DNA of 22,588 nt. It comes from Pezizomycotina sp. ARF18. Taxonomy: Eukaryota; Ascomycota. Positions 10,901 through 21,100 of the stretch are shown here, piece after piece. The notes beneath the pieces are model-generated. The model was not told the origin of the DNA. It did no database searches and worked only from the letters and a program-made list of their open reading frames with translations. The stretch is from the NCBI GenBank assembly GCA_002224055.1, contig AZLU01000386.1, forward strand, positions 1 through 22,588, written 5' to 3'. A program made the translations under genes and the position numbers. Within the stretch, counting starts at the first letter, position 1, and the number at the start of each line of letters is the position of its first letter.

Positions 10901-11761
10901 ACTTCATCGCACCAATACCGGCAAGACCCAAAAGTCTACCAAGGGCTCGCTGCGAAACCGGAGATCAATGCCGGAAAAGCCGCCGGCGCCAATAAAGGGA
11001 ACCGACACTAAGCAGGTCGGAGAACATGAACACTTGCATTCCAGATTGACGGAGCCCAGGATGATAGCCACCACAATCTCCCGTGGAAAAGCTTCCTCAC
11101 CCGATCCAACAGGTCGACGATGATAGACCGTTGCTCCCCAGGCCATGGTACCTACGTGAACCGGTACTCGGGAGAAGGATGAGAAAGCTAGAATCAAGAC
11201 GGCGCTTTTACGGATATGGCTCGTCATATCAGGATTATATCGTCGGGCGGAGATGTGGATGATGCGGGAGTGGCAGTGGAGGAGGCAGCAAATCTTGGCG
11301 GTGCGGAGGATGCCGATGTATTAGCAGAGGTACGTTTTCTCTTGATCAAGTTCCCGTTTTATTACGCCCTAGCTTTTTCAAACGCATTTTCTTACTTCAC
11401 TCGAATATAGAAGGGTTTCCTCGCCGCAGCTCAGAATCTTGACGCGCAGGCGAGCAGTTTCTACGAATCGGCATTAGCCTATGAACCCGATCACCCGCTC
11501 GCGACTGTCGGGCTAGCCCGGCAGCTCCTTCAGGTCAAAACGGAGACTATCGCCGCACGTGACCGAGCCTCCGGGCTGCTCTCGAGCCTGACGAAACTCG
11601 GTGCCGGCTGGGACATGAGCGAAGCGTGGTTCGAGCTTGCCGAATGTTACGAGAGAGCCGGGCAGACCGGTAAGGCCAAGGAAGTGCTCTGGTGGTGCGT
11701 CAAGCTAGAGGACACCCGACCCGTCAGAGCTTGGAAGAACGTCCGGCCGCGCGTGCTCTAG
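7984..11761 (+). CDS. YPP1: Ypp1/TTC7 (Rhf1-like) TPR scaffold of the PI4-kinase complex (frameshifted)
   Basis: Ypp1/TTC7 bridges the PI4-kinase Stt4 to Efr3 at the plasma membrane, controlling PI4P synthesis; fungal homologues are often labelled filamentation protein Rhf1. The first exon is only MTS (7984-7992), then intron 7993-8041. Exon 2 carries ALTYLHLLDAARCNSDWDSV followed by PELVRKINKHA, the typical N-terminus. Further introns are at 8289-8337, 8658-8744 and 11330-11410. TPR-like helices follow: VTLAYLHYLLKAPRVVLQVL, REIYRTYLHVVSTLIKSAAE, a clean 318-codon stretch at 9474-10430, and the pair AAFRKSLEYTPERIDILFDL. A Ser/Pro/Arg-rich linker spans about 10500-11160. The last exon runs 116 codons without interruption from KGFLAAAQNLDAQASSFYES to a TAG at 11759-11761 and includes AKEVLWWCVKLEDTRPVRAW, the family C-terminus. 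Frame changes are needed near 8063, 8340, 9080, 9242, 9380, 10400, 10500, 10870-11160 and 11255. Confidence 0.92.
7993..8041 (+). other. YPP1: Intron 1 of YPP1
   Basis: The 49-nt segment begins gtaagc and ends tctacag after a pyrimidine-rich stretch. It leaves a first coding exon of only three codons (ATG ACA TCG). Downstream one frame change near 8063 is still needed to reach the conserved TYLHLLDAARC helix. Confidence 0.7.
8289..8337 (+). other. YPP1: Intron 2 of YPP1
   Basis: The 49-nt segment begins gtagga, carries a ctgac branch-like motif and ends ttgtag. It separates the N-terminal helices from the LTQTALLDHDLCPQRLSHTL segment. The phase does not match across the junction, which implies a one-base error nearby. 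Confidence 0.65.
8658..8744 (+). other. YPP1: Intron 3 of YPP1
   Basis: The 87-nt segment begins gtatgc and ends cttatag. It joins ...TSEEDIY to QSEVTLAYLHYLLKAP in the same frame, restoring the TPR helix that contains LAYLHYLL. Confidence 0.88.
11330..11410 (+). other. YPP1: Intron 4 of YPP1
   Basis: The 81-nt segment begins gtacgt and ends aatatag. Splicing joins GGAEDADVLAE to KGFLAAAQNL in frame, a junction that matches the conserved C-terminal TPR region of the family. Confidence 0.92.
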
Positions 11762-12984
11762 TACAGCTACGAACATTGGCCTCACTAATATAACCCCTGG
11801 CGATAAATGATTCTATTCACAATGAACAAAATATTGTACGATATATAAAATACCATATATATAATATTCGAGATTCTATCCAAACTTCCAGATACATCCA
11901 AAGTGCAACCATGCACGTGGTACGTTTACGACAAGGGAGGCTTCTATTCGTCGCCTTTGTTTTTTCTTTTCTCCCCGGTTTCACAAAAAATGAATATGTA
12001 ATAGTAACTTGAGCCTTTCTTTTTTTTTTTCCTTTTTGCTTTCTTGTTTCTCTTTCATTCATGTTCGCATATACAATTTTTTTGTGAGTGTTTCTTCTTT
12101 CTTATATATTTTTTAATTCTGTAACTTAGCCCTCTATATTCTAACCAAATACTATTCCATTATGATATCCAATTGATCTGCACACGTACCTACGTACTCC
12201 ATCGTTATCATTATTAGAGAGTAAGAATGGTGAGAAAGTACCAACTTGCGATACTCTATAGGTATACTGTAAAAAATGAAAGTACAAGAGAAAGGCGGAT
12301 TATCTCACCGTTTCTAGTAGAAAAGCTATTCATAAGTATGCATGGAATGACGACAATTCTTTTTTTTTTTGTATACTGAACGGAGATTGCCAAATAAATC
12401 AAGCATTTTTGCTGTACGTGTACCCCACCAATGGTACTGTACAAAACCCTGAGGTAGCGAAGCGAATCGAGTTGCGAAAAAAGCCGTTTTTGTTGACGTC
12501 ACAGCACCCAACTTTCGATCTATACAGTACAGCCTTCTGGAAACCAGAATGCCATGATTCTTGGATAAGATAGCTATAGTAGAATTCATGAATATCCTGC
12601 AGGAGTTCTCATCGTCAATATTGCCACTCGTAAGTTTCTATTGAGAGCTGTTCAATAAATAATATATATCTTGGTTCACCGCCGTTGAAGCTTCTTTTTC
12701 ATTTACGTCTAGTTTCAAACTTTACTACAACGTATGCAGCCTATTTTAATATAGAAAGATATCCTACCAGATTCCTACCAGATTTTATCAGAAGCCATTT
12801 TCACATTCTCCTGGAATAGATTTCAAAATAAAAGGAGATATTCTAAATCGAGCCTTTTACTACTCCAAGATAGAAAGAGATCTACCAGGAACATATCACG
12901 CCACTTACCTCTTTTGCTTTTCATATAAGCAAAGTCGAAGATACTAAACTGCCTACAACGTAGCTCAAAAGTAAAAAGAATAAA
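11762..12984. other. Intergenic region between YPP1 and the small gene
   Basis: This AT-rich region of about 1.2 kb should hold the YPP1 3' untranslated region and the promoter of the downstream small gene. It contains T-rich runs (about 12021-12031 and 12360-12370), several tatata words and a perfect 11-bp tandem duplication at 12763-12784. I see no additional gene, RNA or mobile element. Confidence 0.5.
12763..12784. repeat. 11-bp perfect tandem duplication
   Basis: The word cctaccagatt occurs twice in a row. It may be a simple replication-slippage duplication in the promoter region of the small gene at 12985; no function is evident. Confidence 0.8.
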
Positions 12985-13565
12985 ATGTCACGAAACGACA
13001 CCACGGACCACCACCGCCGCCGAAGCAGCAGCAGCGGCTACCGCGACCAAACGACGATTACTACTATAACTCCAGACGGGACAGCGCAGCGGTCGCCGGC
13101 GCAGTTCGGATTACTACGACGACGGCACGGGCTCCCGCGCCGACCGCGCGGCGTACAAGACCGCGAACGCGGCACATAACGTCACGCGCACGGCGGGACA
13201 CGGATCGAGCATATTGCTGCTAGGGACAGGTAAATACTACGCTCCCTTATACCCCACCCTGAATATAAAATTTTAGAAGTAGTAGAAGATACTAACAGGT
13301 TGTAATGGAACGCAGGCACCGTCGACATCGTCCGCGGAGCCATAGGTGAAATGTGGACGGTCTCTGGGGCGATAAAGCCGGCGAGCGGAAGAACTTCGAA
13401 CGCGTCGAACGGGCATACAGACCGTTAAGTACGGCCGGCACGCGGAGCCGTCGGACGTCGCCGCGCCGAGGAGGTCGAGGGGAGTTTGAGCCAGGTTATT
13501 CGGAGGGTAGCGGTGGTAGGAGGAGTAGTAGTAGGAGGAAGAGAGGAGTCGGAGGCGGATTATAG
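12985..13565 (+). CDS. Unrecognised small two-exon gene
   Basis: I do not recognise a named family. Start chosen at the ATG at 12985 (MSRNDTTDHHRRRSSSSGYR), which follows an A-rich leader. The N-terminal part is rich in Arg, Ser, Asp and Tyr and changes frame near 13050-13100. The most protein-like core then reads DYYDDGTGSRADRAAYKTAN followed by AAHNVTRTAGHGSSILLLGT. A textbook intron, 13230-13315 (gtaaat, actaac branch at 13291-13296, cgcag), joins LLLGT to GTVDIVRGAIGE in phase. Another frame change near 13352 leads to LWGDKAGERKNFERVERAYR. After this the C-terminus is uncertain: stops lie at 13487, 13563 and 13669 in the three frames. The product would be about 150-200 residues, basic at both ends, with a Gly-rich hydrophobic centre. 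It shares direction with CTR9. Confidence 0.6.
13230..13315 (+). other. Intron of the small gene
   Basis: The 86-nt segment begins gtaaat, contains a perfect actaac branch motif at 13291-13296 and ends cgcag. Splicing completes a Gly codon and continues TVDIVRGAIGE, giving a smooth LLLGTGTVDIVRG reading. Confidence 0.88.
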
Positions 13566-13972
13566 GGAGGGATATGCGTCGGTTTGGCGGCTGCGGGAGG
13601 GTGGAGTACGGTGCAATGATCCTGTAAAGAGGAGGGCGGCGGCTAGGAGAGGTGGGGTTGGTTTACTATAAGCTGGGAAGTTTTATGTAATGTTTTTTTT
13701 TCGTCATAAGATCACGAGGGTGTCAGTTTTGGACAGTGTGTATGATTGTCTTTTTTAACGATTGTTGGGTTTTTTTCCTTTCTTTCTGAAGTGTATTACT
13801 TCGAATAACTAACGGTTAAAGATCGCCTGGTCTGCTAGCTTTTGTACTTTTAGTGTTATAATAGCTCTCGTTTTCCAGTATTCTCAGTTTTGTCTTTTAT
13901 ACTTAATTGAAAAAAAAAAGTGCTTAGTGCTTCGCCTACTTATTGCTTTCCACGATTGTAATGTCCAGATAC

Positions 13973-14007
13973 TTTTTTTTTTTTTTTTTTTTTTGGGGGG
14001 GGGGGGG
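13973..14007. repeat. T22-G13 compound homopolymer
   Basis: A run of about 22 T is followed immediately by about 13 G. Lengths are as written in the sequence and could be affected by base-calling. Confidence 0.9.
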
Positions 14008-14327
14008 CAAAGAGCTAGGTTCATCGTGGAATATACAAAGCTCGACAACCTTCTCGCAGTAGTGCTTGTAATATATAAAGACCTTAATCAAGGTAAATAT
14101 GACAAAACAAAATCAAGATATTGTGAGGGCTACGCGATACAGATCTAAGACGATAAATCAAGGGGAAAGCGTGAGAATGGTACTTGAGTGATGAAGGCGG
14201 TTTATACTTGGTGGATAGAGATTGAGAAGTTGACGATGTTACTCAAAACGTGAAGGAGGGATACTTGGTGAAGTTTGGAGTAGTAGTAGAGGTTTTAAGC
14301 CGCACAGCCATTTTTAGCGATAAACCT

Positions 14328-14353
14328 AAAAAAAAAATTTTTTTTTTTTTTTT
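14328..14353. repeat. A10-T16 homopolymer palindrome
   Basis: About ten A are followed directly by about sixteen T upstream of CTR9, able to fold as a perfect A/T hairpin. It resembles the T25-A15 tract upstream of YPP1. Confidence 0.85.
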
Positions 14354-14691
14354 GCCCAATAAATTTATTCTTGGCATTTATTTTCCCCTAACCAAAAAAA
14401 AAGAATTCCTCCACCCACCCGCAAAAATAATTCCTCTCTCTCTCTCTCCCTCTTCAAACCTTCAAACTCAAACAACTCAACAACCACTTCCGCCAACTCC
14501 ATCAACCAAATTTCCCCGTCACAACATCCATCACCAAAATTCCCAACTCTTCCTCCTTACTTTCTCCCCCTACGACACACGTTATTGAGCGACAGCATTA
14601 TATCATTCTTGTTTCCCTCTACTCTCCTCTCACATTTAACTCCTTTATTCAACGCAGTTAATCGTCTTTAAAAAGGCGTTCTTAAGACACC

Positions 14692-17600
14692 ATGAACGGT
14701 CACAACGCGCCTAAGCTGCGGCAACCTTACCGAAATGTGCCCTCCAAAATTGTGTACCGCTTCTGCACGAAGACGAGAATCCAACAGTGTCGAAGTCGAC
14801 CTCGATGCGCTAAACGACGACCCGACAGAACTGTGCCTCCTCCTCGAGGCCGAAAGGACCTCCCACCTCAACTGGATCATCATCGCGCTCGCATACGTAA
14901 AACAGGGCAAGACTGACGAAGCTATAGAAATCATGACTAAAGGCCTAGAAGCGCCTAGCGTGCGCAGCGAAAGGACCGAAAGCGTGCCGCTCCAGAGCAC
15001 TCTGCTGTGGCTCTATCTCCACAAGTCGAGAAGGCGATGAGGGCGCCGTTCAATGCCGGAGGCATGATATAATATAACATCCCTTTCAATTTCATGTCGG
15101 CGGTATCCAAGCTCGGACTTTTTTGCTAATGTGCGGCGCGCATCTTTTTTTTTTTCCCTTTTTTTTTGTTGTTTCAGAACGTCACGAAGATAAGACGAAG
15201 AGTACTACCTCCAACAAGCCACCGCGCTACTGAACGCACTGAGCCGTTTCGACCCCGATCACCCCGCCTACGTCATGGAAGAGCGTCATACTCAAACCTG
15301 AAGGCCGCTGTCACAAGTTCGAAGCAGGAGAAGCAAGCCAACTGCGACCTGGCCACCAAACTCTTCGAAGATCCGGTTAAGAGGACTAATGGTTCTAACA
15401 TGTTCGCTCAGATGGTCGAGCCAGGATGCTTTTCATAAGAAGAAATACACACTGGCATTAGAAGCGTACCAAGACGTCCTACGCAAACGGCCGAATATGG
15501 ACCCTGATCCGAGAATCGGTATAGGACTTTGTTTCTGGATGCTGGGCCATAAGGAAGACGCCAAGTACGCCTGGGAGCGCGCGCAGGAACTGGTATGATG
15601 TTTCCCTCGTTAGCCATTCTCCTTTTCTCAAGGCTTTGTACTAACCATATCTTTACTCGCCTGGTCTAGGATCCCGAGTCGAAAGTCGCAAAAACCCTTC
15701 TAGGGGCCTATCATCTTTGGTTTAGTTCGACGCTTTCCGAGCATGACCCTAATTTTGCTGTCCATTACAAGTTGCGATAGATTACATCCAGAAAGCCTAC
15801 AAAATGGACAAGGAGCTTCCGCTAGCATGCACGCTGTTCGCGTCATACTTCTTTTCAGCCGGTAATTTCACCAATGTAGAGCTTCTATCCAAGAAAGCCA
15901 TCGAGTTTTCGGATGTTGGACAAATATCGAGCGATGCATATTACCTTCTGGACGGACCTGTCAGGAGAAGAAAGAATATGAGCTAGCGCGACAGTATTTT
16001 GCCAGAAGCGAAAGCGCGCGGGAGGATTCCTCCTATCTTCCTGCGAAGATTGCATGGTCAACTACAAATTCTCATGAAAGGTAGAGAGCTTCCGTCTCCC
16101 CCGTTGGTTCTAAGGGAGTTGTATATCTTGAAGAAGTGAACGCTAATCCATTTTAGATATGACCGGCGCCAAGTTTATATTCGAAAACCTACTCAAGACG
16201 CACTCGAAATGCCTAGAAGCTATGGCCATCCTGGGGACGCTTTACGCAATGGAGGTATTTGAAAATGCGGCGTCCACCGCTTCACCCAAAGAAGACAAAT
16301 CTGCGGAACACAAGAAAGCGATTTTGTACTTGGAAAAGGTTCGCAACAGCTGGAAGGATTCCTCGAAGCACATGGCCCCAATCCTGCGGTACTTTTAACA
16401 CTCGCTCGGCTCTACGAGAACAACCAACCAGAGAAAGCCCTGAGCTGCCTACAGAAGGTTGCAGATATAGAGAGGGATGCAAGCGACAACCCCGAGGAAG
16501 TACTGCTTTCACCGCGACTGCTTAACAACATGGCAGTATCCATTACGCGGCACGCCGGTATGACCAGGCTAGAGAGCTGTTCCAGTCAGCTATGGAGAAC
16601 GGGAAGGCATTGATGGAGAAGGGTGAAATAACAGATTTCGATTCAATCCTCGCCACCATGACCTACAATCTCGGCCGCCTTGAGGAGGCCGCCGGAAATG
16701 ACGACGAAGCGACCAAATATACGAGCAGGTGCTTTCGCGCCAGAAAGACTATCTCGAGGCCAGTATGAGGCTCGCATATCTCGTGTGAAGAAAGGAACCG
16801 AAGACGGCCACAAAAAGCTTAATGAGTTGATGAAGAACAATGACTACAACCTCGAACTCTGTTCCCTATACGCTGGTATCTCAGTAAGCAGCCTAAGAAA
16901 CTGCCGCTGAACATTGCCGAAGACAGAGAACAAAGACATTACAACGCGCACGCTACAGACTTCGACAAGCATGACCGTTATAGTTGACGGAATGGGCAAT
17001 CTCTATCTCATAATGGCGAGAGAGATCGACGCGATACCGATGCTGACAGAGAGAAGAGGAACGGACATACGAGCGTGCCGTCGAGTTTTTCGAGAAAGCT
17101 CTACAACTAGATCCCACCAATGCGTACGCCGCACAGGGCACTGCGATTGCTGTTATTGAAGATCGCAGGGACTACACGACAGCAGTCAACATTCTGAATA
17201 GAGTTCGGGAGACGATAAAGGATGCGAGTGTCTTCATCAAACCTCGGGCATTCTCTCACCGAAGTTAAGCAATACACAAAGGCTATCGAAAATGTGAGTA
17301 GATTTCCGCTATATTCTTACCCTATCCCTCATTGCTTATGCATACCGTGACCTGCCCTGCTCTTCCCTTACCCATCCACTGGTACCGAGAAGACATCTGT
17401 TTATTTCGTATACTGGCCCCTTTTATTTTTGCTAACGTAAATCGTTTTTTGAATAGTACGAGACGGCTATCAACAACTACGGCGCCGGAGACGATCCGTG
17501 GATTCTGACTTGCGTCGGTAAAGTTTGGCTATTGAAGGGAAAAATGGAACAGAGCATAACATGCTTGAACACGGCTCTCAGCTACGCCAAAAGGTAAAAT

Positions 17601-19026
17601 AGCATTTCGTCCTTCCAGATTTGGTCAAAAATGATTTCCGCATCTCCGAGGGTCCCGAAGGATTGACACTAACTTACTTTTGCGTTTCTAATCAGGCCCT
17701 CGCGCTTTCGCCCGAGCAACCCATATACATGTTCAATGTTGCCTTCGTACAAGTGCAAATCTGCAACCTAATTCAATCCCTTCCACAAACTAAGAGGACG
17801 GTAAAAGATATCCAAGAAGCTCTTGATGGACTGGAAGAAGCTATACAGTAAGTTTCATTACTTTTCGTGTTCCCCGTTGTTTATCTGCTACAATTTGAGC
17901 GATATTGCCCCTGAGATGTTCACCAAATTGGTCGGAACGGGGGAACTCAACGTCGCCCGCTTCGCAGAACAGTTCGTTCTTACCCCATTGATTGACGGCG
18001 AGCAAATTTAAAATTCAGAAAATATCCGGAAGCGATATTCTCCACATTTTTGAGTTTTTTTTTTCTACCTTCTCATATATATTCCCTATTCGGATATATC
18101 TCTTTTGTTCTTCTCTTTTTGATATATGCTATTATATTTCCGAAATCGTTGAATATGTGTGGGGGGTCATCTTCAGGATAGTGCGTCGGTGATACAAGCT
18201 AACAAACACTTTTACTCGAATAGGACTTTTATGGATGTAGCCAAGTCTAAGAAACCCCTACCCCGCAGCGATATTGAGCAGCGTTCCACCATGGGTAAAA
18301 ATACAACTCGCAAGCAGCTCAAGACGTTACTCGAGGCGCAGACTAAATACGAGGATGCGAACGCTGCCAAGATCGCCGAAGCCAAGCGCGTGCGGGAGGA
18401 AGAGGCCAGGAAGCGCGAAGAGGAACTTGAAAAGCTCAAGAAGGAGCAAGAGGAGAAGAACCGCAAGCTTGCGGAAGACAGGCGGCTGCTGCAGGAGCAA
18501 GCCGCGGAGTGGCGAGGAGGAAAGAGAGCGAAAGCGCCCTGGAGAAGGAAGAGCAGGAAAGGAAAGCTTCCAGGAGAAGGAAGGCGGCGGTATCGGCACC
18601 GGTAGGCAGAGCAAGCGGTCCAAGAAGTCGGGCGATCGTGACGCCGATAGCGCCGATGACGATACCCCGCCGAAGACGGCCGCGCGAAGAAGCGCCGCAA
18701 GCTCGTCAGCAAGAAGAAGAACATGAAATCCGCGGACTTTAATCGACGACAGCGACGACTTGCTTAGTGACGAGGACGATCTGGTCGTTAACCCTGCGAA
18801 AGGAGGTGCTTCGCGTTCGCGCTCGCGTTCGCGCTCGCGTTCGGCGCCCTGTCGGCTTCGATGACGGCTTCGCCGCCGCCTGCGGAGTCCAGCTCGAAAT
18901 CTAGAGATTGTCGATTCCGATGATGATTTGGATGACGATGTTGAGCCGGCGGTTAGGTCGCGGCGACCGGCTAGGCGCATCGCGGACGACGATGACGACG
19001 ATGAGGAAATGAGAGACGATGAGTAG
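14692..19026 (+). CDS. CTR9: Ctr9, TPR subunit of the Paf1 complex (frameshifted)
   Basis: Ctr9 is the large TPR scaffold of the nuclear Paf1 complex, which travels with RNA polymerase II and supports H2B ubiquitination and H3K4/K36 methylation. Start chosen at the ATG at 14692 (MNGHNAPKLRQPYRNVPSKI). Landmarks in order: VEVDLDALNDDPTELCLLLE, EYYLQQATALLNALSRFDPD, YTLALEAYQDVLRKRPNMDP, DPRIGIGLCFWMLGHKEDAK, DKELPLACTLFASYFFSAGN, ELARQYFARSESAREDSSYL, EDKSAEHKKAILYLEKVRNS, YERAVEFFEKALQLDPTNAY, WILTCVGKVWLLKG and MFNVAFVQVQICNLIQSLPQ. After the TPRs come a Glu/Lys/Arg coiled-coil (18235-18500) and KKRRKLVSKKKNMKSADF, then an SR repeat and an acidic tail ending DDDDDDEEMRDDE with TAG at 19024-19026. 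Introns: 15593-15669, 16081-16156, 17294-17456, 17594-17695, 17848-18223, plus one ending at 15177. About twenty frame changes are needed, none with loss of conserved blocks. Confidence 0.96.
15593..15669 (+). other. CTR9: Intron of CTR9
   Basis: The 77-nt segment begins gtatga, contains a perfect tactaac branch motif near 15640 and ends ggtctag. It joins WERAQEL to DPESKVAKTLLGAYHLW in frame. Confidence 0.93.
16081..16156 (+). other. CTR9: Intron of CTR9
   Basis: The 76-nt segment begins gtagag, has a gctaatc branch motif and ends attttag. It joins GQLQILMK to DMTGAKFIFENLLK, matching the order of the family. Confidence 0.9.
17294..17456 (+). other. CTR9: Intron of CTR9
   Basis: The 163-nt segment begins gtgagt, has a gctaacg branch motif near 17431 and ends gaatag. 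It joins EVKQYTKAIEN to YETAINNYGAGDDPW. Confidence 0.93.
17594..17695 (+). other. CTR9: Intron of CTR9
   Basis: The 102-nt segment begins gtaaaa, has a cactaac branch motif and ends aatcag. It lies between LNTALSYAK and ALALSPEQPIYMFN. The phase is off by one base, so a small error near the donor is likely. Confidence 0.85.
17848..18223 (+). other. CTR9: Long intron of CTR9
   Basis: The segment begins gtaagt, has a gctaaca branch motif at about 18199 and ends gaatag. Splicing completes a Gln codon and joins LDGLEEAIQ to TFMDVAKSKKPLPRSDIEQR in frame. At 376 nt it is far longer than the other introns, and it contains an open, GC-richer stretch at 17905-18010 described under findings. Confidence 0.8.
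18811..18843 (+). repeat. CTR9: 12-bp coding repeat giving SR dipeptides in Ctr9
   Basis: The unit tcgcgttcgcgc occurs about 2.75 times in tandem and encodes Ser-Arg repeats between the basic segment and the acidic tail of Ctr9. Slippage here could vary the length between strains. Confidence 0.85.
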
Positions 19027-20039
19027 TAGGCTCGCACTACCGTATTCGGTCTCTTACTTTTTTACTCCTTGGTTCCTTTTAAGATGAAAAACTTTGATGT
19101 TACAGATACTACGGGCATCAAACACTTTTTTTTTTATCTTTCCGGTATATTTTTTAGTCGTTGAGGTTTTTTTTTTTTTTTCCTTCCATTTATGCCTCCA
19201 TGAGATCTTTGTTTCTCTTACATAGCTACTTTTTTTTTATCTTTCTTTTTTTCCTTTCGATCTACATACAGAAACAAAAAGGCGTTGTCTAGTTTTAGCC
19301 TTCAGACATTAATCAGTGATATGTTACTTAGCACTAGAAGATTTCAATTAAGCGAGCCTCAGTCTCTAATGGTGAGAGCGGATATTCATGACATTCATAG
19401 TTTTTTGGAAATTTGCAGTGATTTACTTGTGTACACATCTTAATCTAGCTTTGTAGATGGTGTATAGCAAGTTTGATAGTGACAATTAGGCCCTTAGTAT
19501 TCCGTATGTAAAACGTATATATCACGAATGTACGATGATAACGGTGACAAGGCTCTATAAATATTTTAATTGACTAACTATTTACCAGAAGAGCTACACC
19601 AATAAAGTAATATATATAAATAGCCTTGTTCCTTCTCTACTTTATTATTCCATAGCAATTTGGAGACTTCCAGCTCTCTTCCTATAACCTTAGCCTTTCC
19701 AGAATATATATTCTACAATAATAATTCTAAGTGGTAAATATATATCACGATTAATACACTGGGATTTCAATTGAACTAGTATAATATCGTGACGAATATC
19801 TATGGCTAGTCTGACCTTGTAGCGTATAAGCCTTATACCGCTACCGAATTTGAAAAATCATTAATTTCAATTGGCTATCTACATTCAATGGTTTCCAGAA
19901 CTCTATTTAGCAGACGTTTGTCCAGGGCAACCGACACTTCTCGATATAATAGCATCTAGTAAATTAATACAACTGTTTCAAAAGCAATATTACGTATAAT
20001 ATATAAACGTATGTACTCACTATAACGGAAAAATCTACG
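19027..20039. other. AT-rich gene-free region, first part
   Basis: This begins with the CTR9 3' untranslated region, which has several T runs of 9-16 bases at about 19129-19260, and continues as AT-rich DNA without credible coding potential. A possible diverged extra copy of the 275-bp repeat anchor (tataatatcg) lies at 19780-19789, 276 bases before the first clear copy. No RNA gene is recognised. Confidence 0.5.
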
Positions 20040-21079
20040 GAGTGTATCTGGGACTTGTAATATCGTAGAATATACATATACCCCGTTCGAGATTTTGCTT
20101 CCGATTCATGTTTAATAGTTTATGGATTATAGCTGCAAGATCGGGAAAAGAAAAACTTAGGTACAATTACGCATAGTTTACGTACATATTTTATGAAATA
20201 TACCACCGATCGCAACACATTAATTACTAGTACGGGTTGTCCAATTGAAGCATATGAGAGTTACTTAAATAAGATAGTTCACTTATTACCATTTGACAAA
20301 ATCCGTACATATACGTATATACGTGAAATTTTGTAATATCGCTTTTTTGGATACTATGCCCGCCCGCATCCAAAATTTGCTTTCGTCTATATGTTTCATA
20401 TCAGACATTAATGACAATGAACTATAGCTGAAAGATCTATTTAAAAAATGTATTATTATTGCGCAAATTTTGCGGACATATATATATCGATAAAATATAC
20501 CACTAATATATTATAGCTTTTTCCGATCTTAGTACGTTAAGTTTATTTAAATAAGGTGGTTTGCTTATCAATTACGAAACAAATTTATATATGTACATAT
20601 ATTTATGAGACTTATAATATCGCTTTTTTAGACACTATGTCCGCCCGCATCTGAAATTTGCTTTCACCTATATAGCTTACATCAGAAATTAACGATATAC
20701 TATTATAGCTGCAAGATCTGTTTAAGAAATGTACTACTATTGCGCAAAATTAATATAAATCTATTAAGAAATATATTACCATCATTTTAATAGTTACTAC
20801 TACTCTTTCAAGTTAAGAGTTATCAATGTCATAAGCGATTCTAGTTATTACGGTTACAATATACAACCGATACGAGACTTTGTACTATCGCTTTTAAGAC
20901 AGATATCTTATTTGAGATTTGCTATCGCTTGTTAGATTAGTATCTAGCGTCAGTAGATTACAGCCAGATCTGTTAAGAGCATTTAACAATGTACAGTTTA
21001 TATACATCGATCAATTTCGAAATATATAACTGACCTGTCGACTTTTCAAATCAACTCTTTGAATTGAAATAGGTCAAAG

Positions 21080-21100
21080 GGACCCTCCTTTGGAGGGTCC
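21080..21100. repeat. Perfect GC-rich hairpin, 9-bp stem
   Basis: ggaccctcc, a ttt loop and ggagggtcc form a perfect 9-bp stem in otherwise AT-rich DNA. No T run follows it, and the setting gives no sign that it is a terminator. Confidence 0.9.

Larger units (their letters stand above)
13566..14691 (+). promoter_or_regulatory. Intergenic region with CTR9 promoter and pyrimidine-rich leader
   Basis: This region of about 1.1 kb precedes CTR9. It contains three conspicuous features: a T22-G13 compound homopolymer at 13973-14007, an A10-T16 palindrome at about 14328-14353, and a C/T- and CAA-rich, G-poor stretch at about 14400-14580 typical of fungal promoters and 5' leaders. The upstream part (to about 13670) may include the C-terminus or 3' untranslated region of the preceding small gene. 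No other gene is supported. Confidence 0.55.

Noticed and set aside
14250-14588. 112-codon plus-strand frame upstream of CTR9
   Set aside because: It runs through the A10-T16 tract and the C/T-rich leader, giving Lys/Phe and Ser/Thr/Pro/Gln low complexity. It fits a promoter/leader better than a protein.
1637-19026. Programmed ribosomal frameshifting as the cause of the many frame changes
   Set aside because: No common slippery motif or stop codon recurs at the change points that I compared (for example near 8063, 9242 and 16365), and both directions of shift seem to occur. Indel errors explain them more simply.
18212-19037. Long minus-strand Ser-rich frames opposite the CTR9 3' end
   Set aside because: They are the complement of the Glu/Lys/Arg and Asp-rich coding sequence of Ctr9, which is clearly the real gene.
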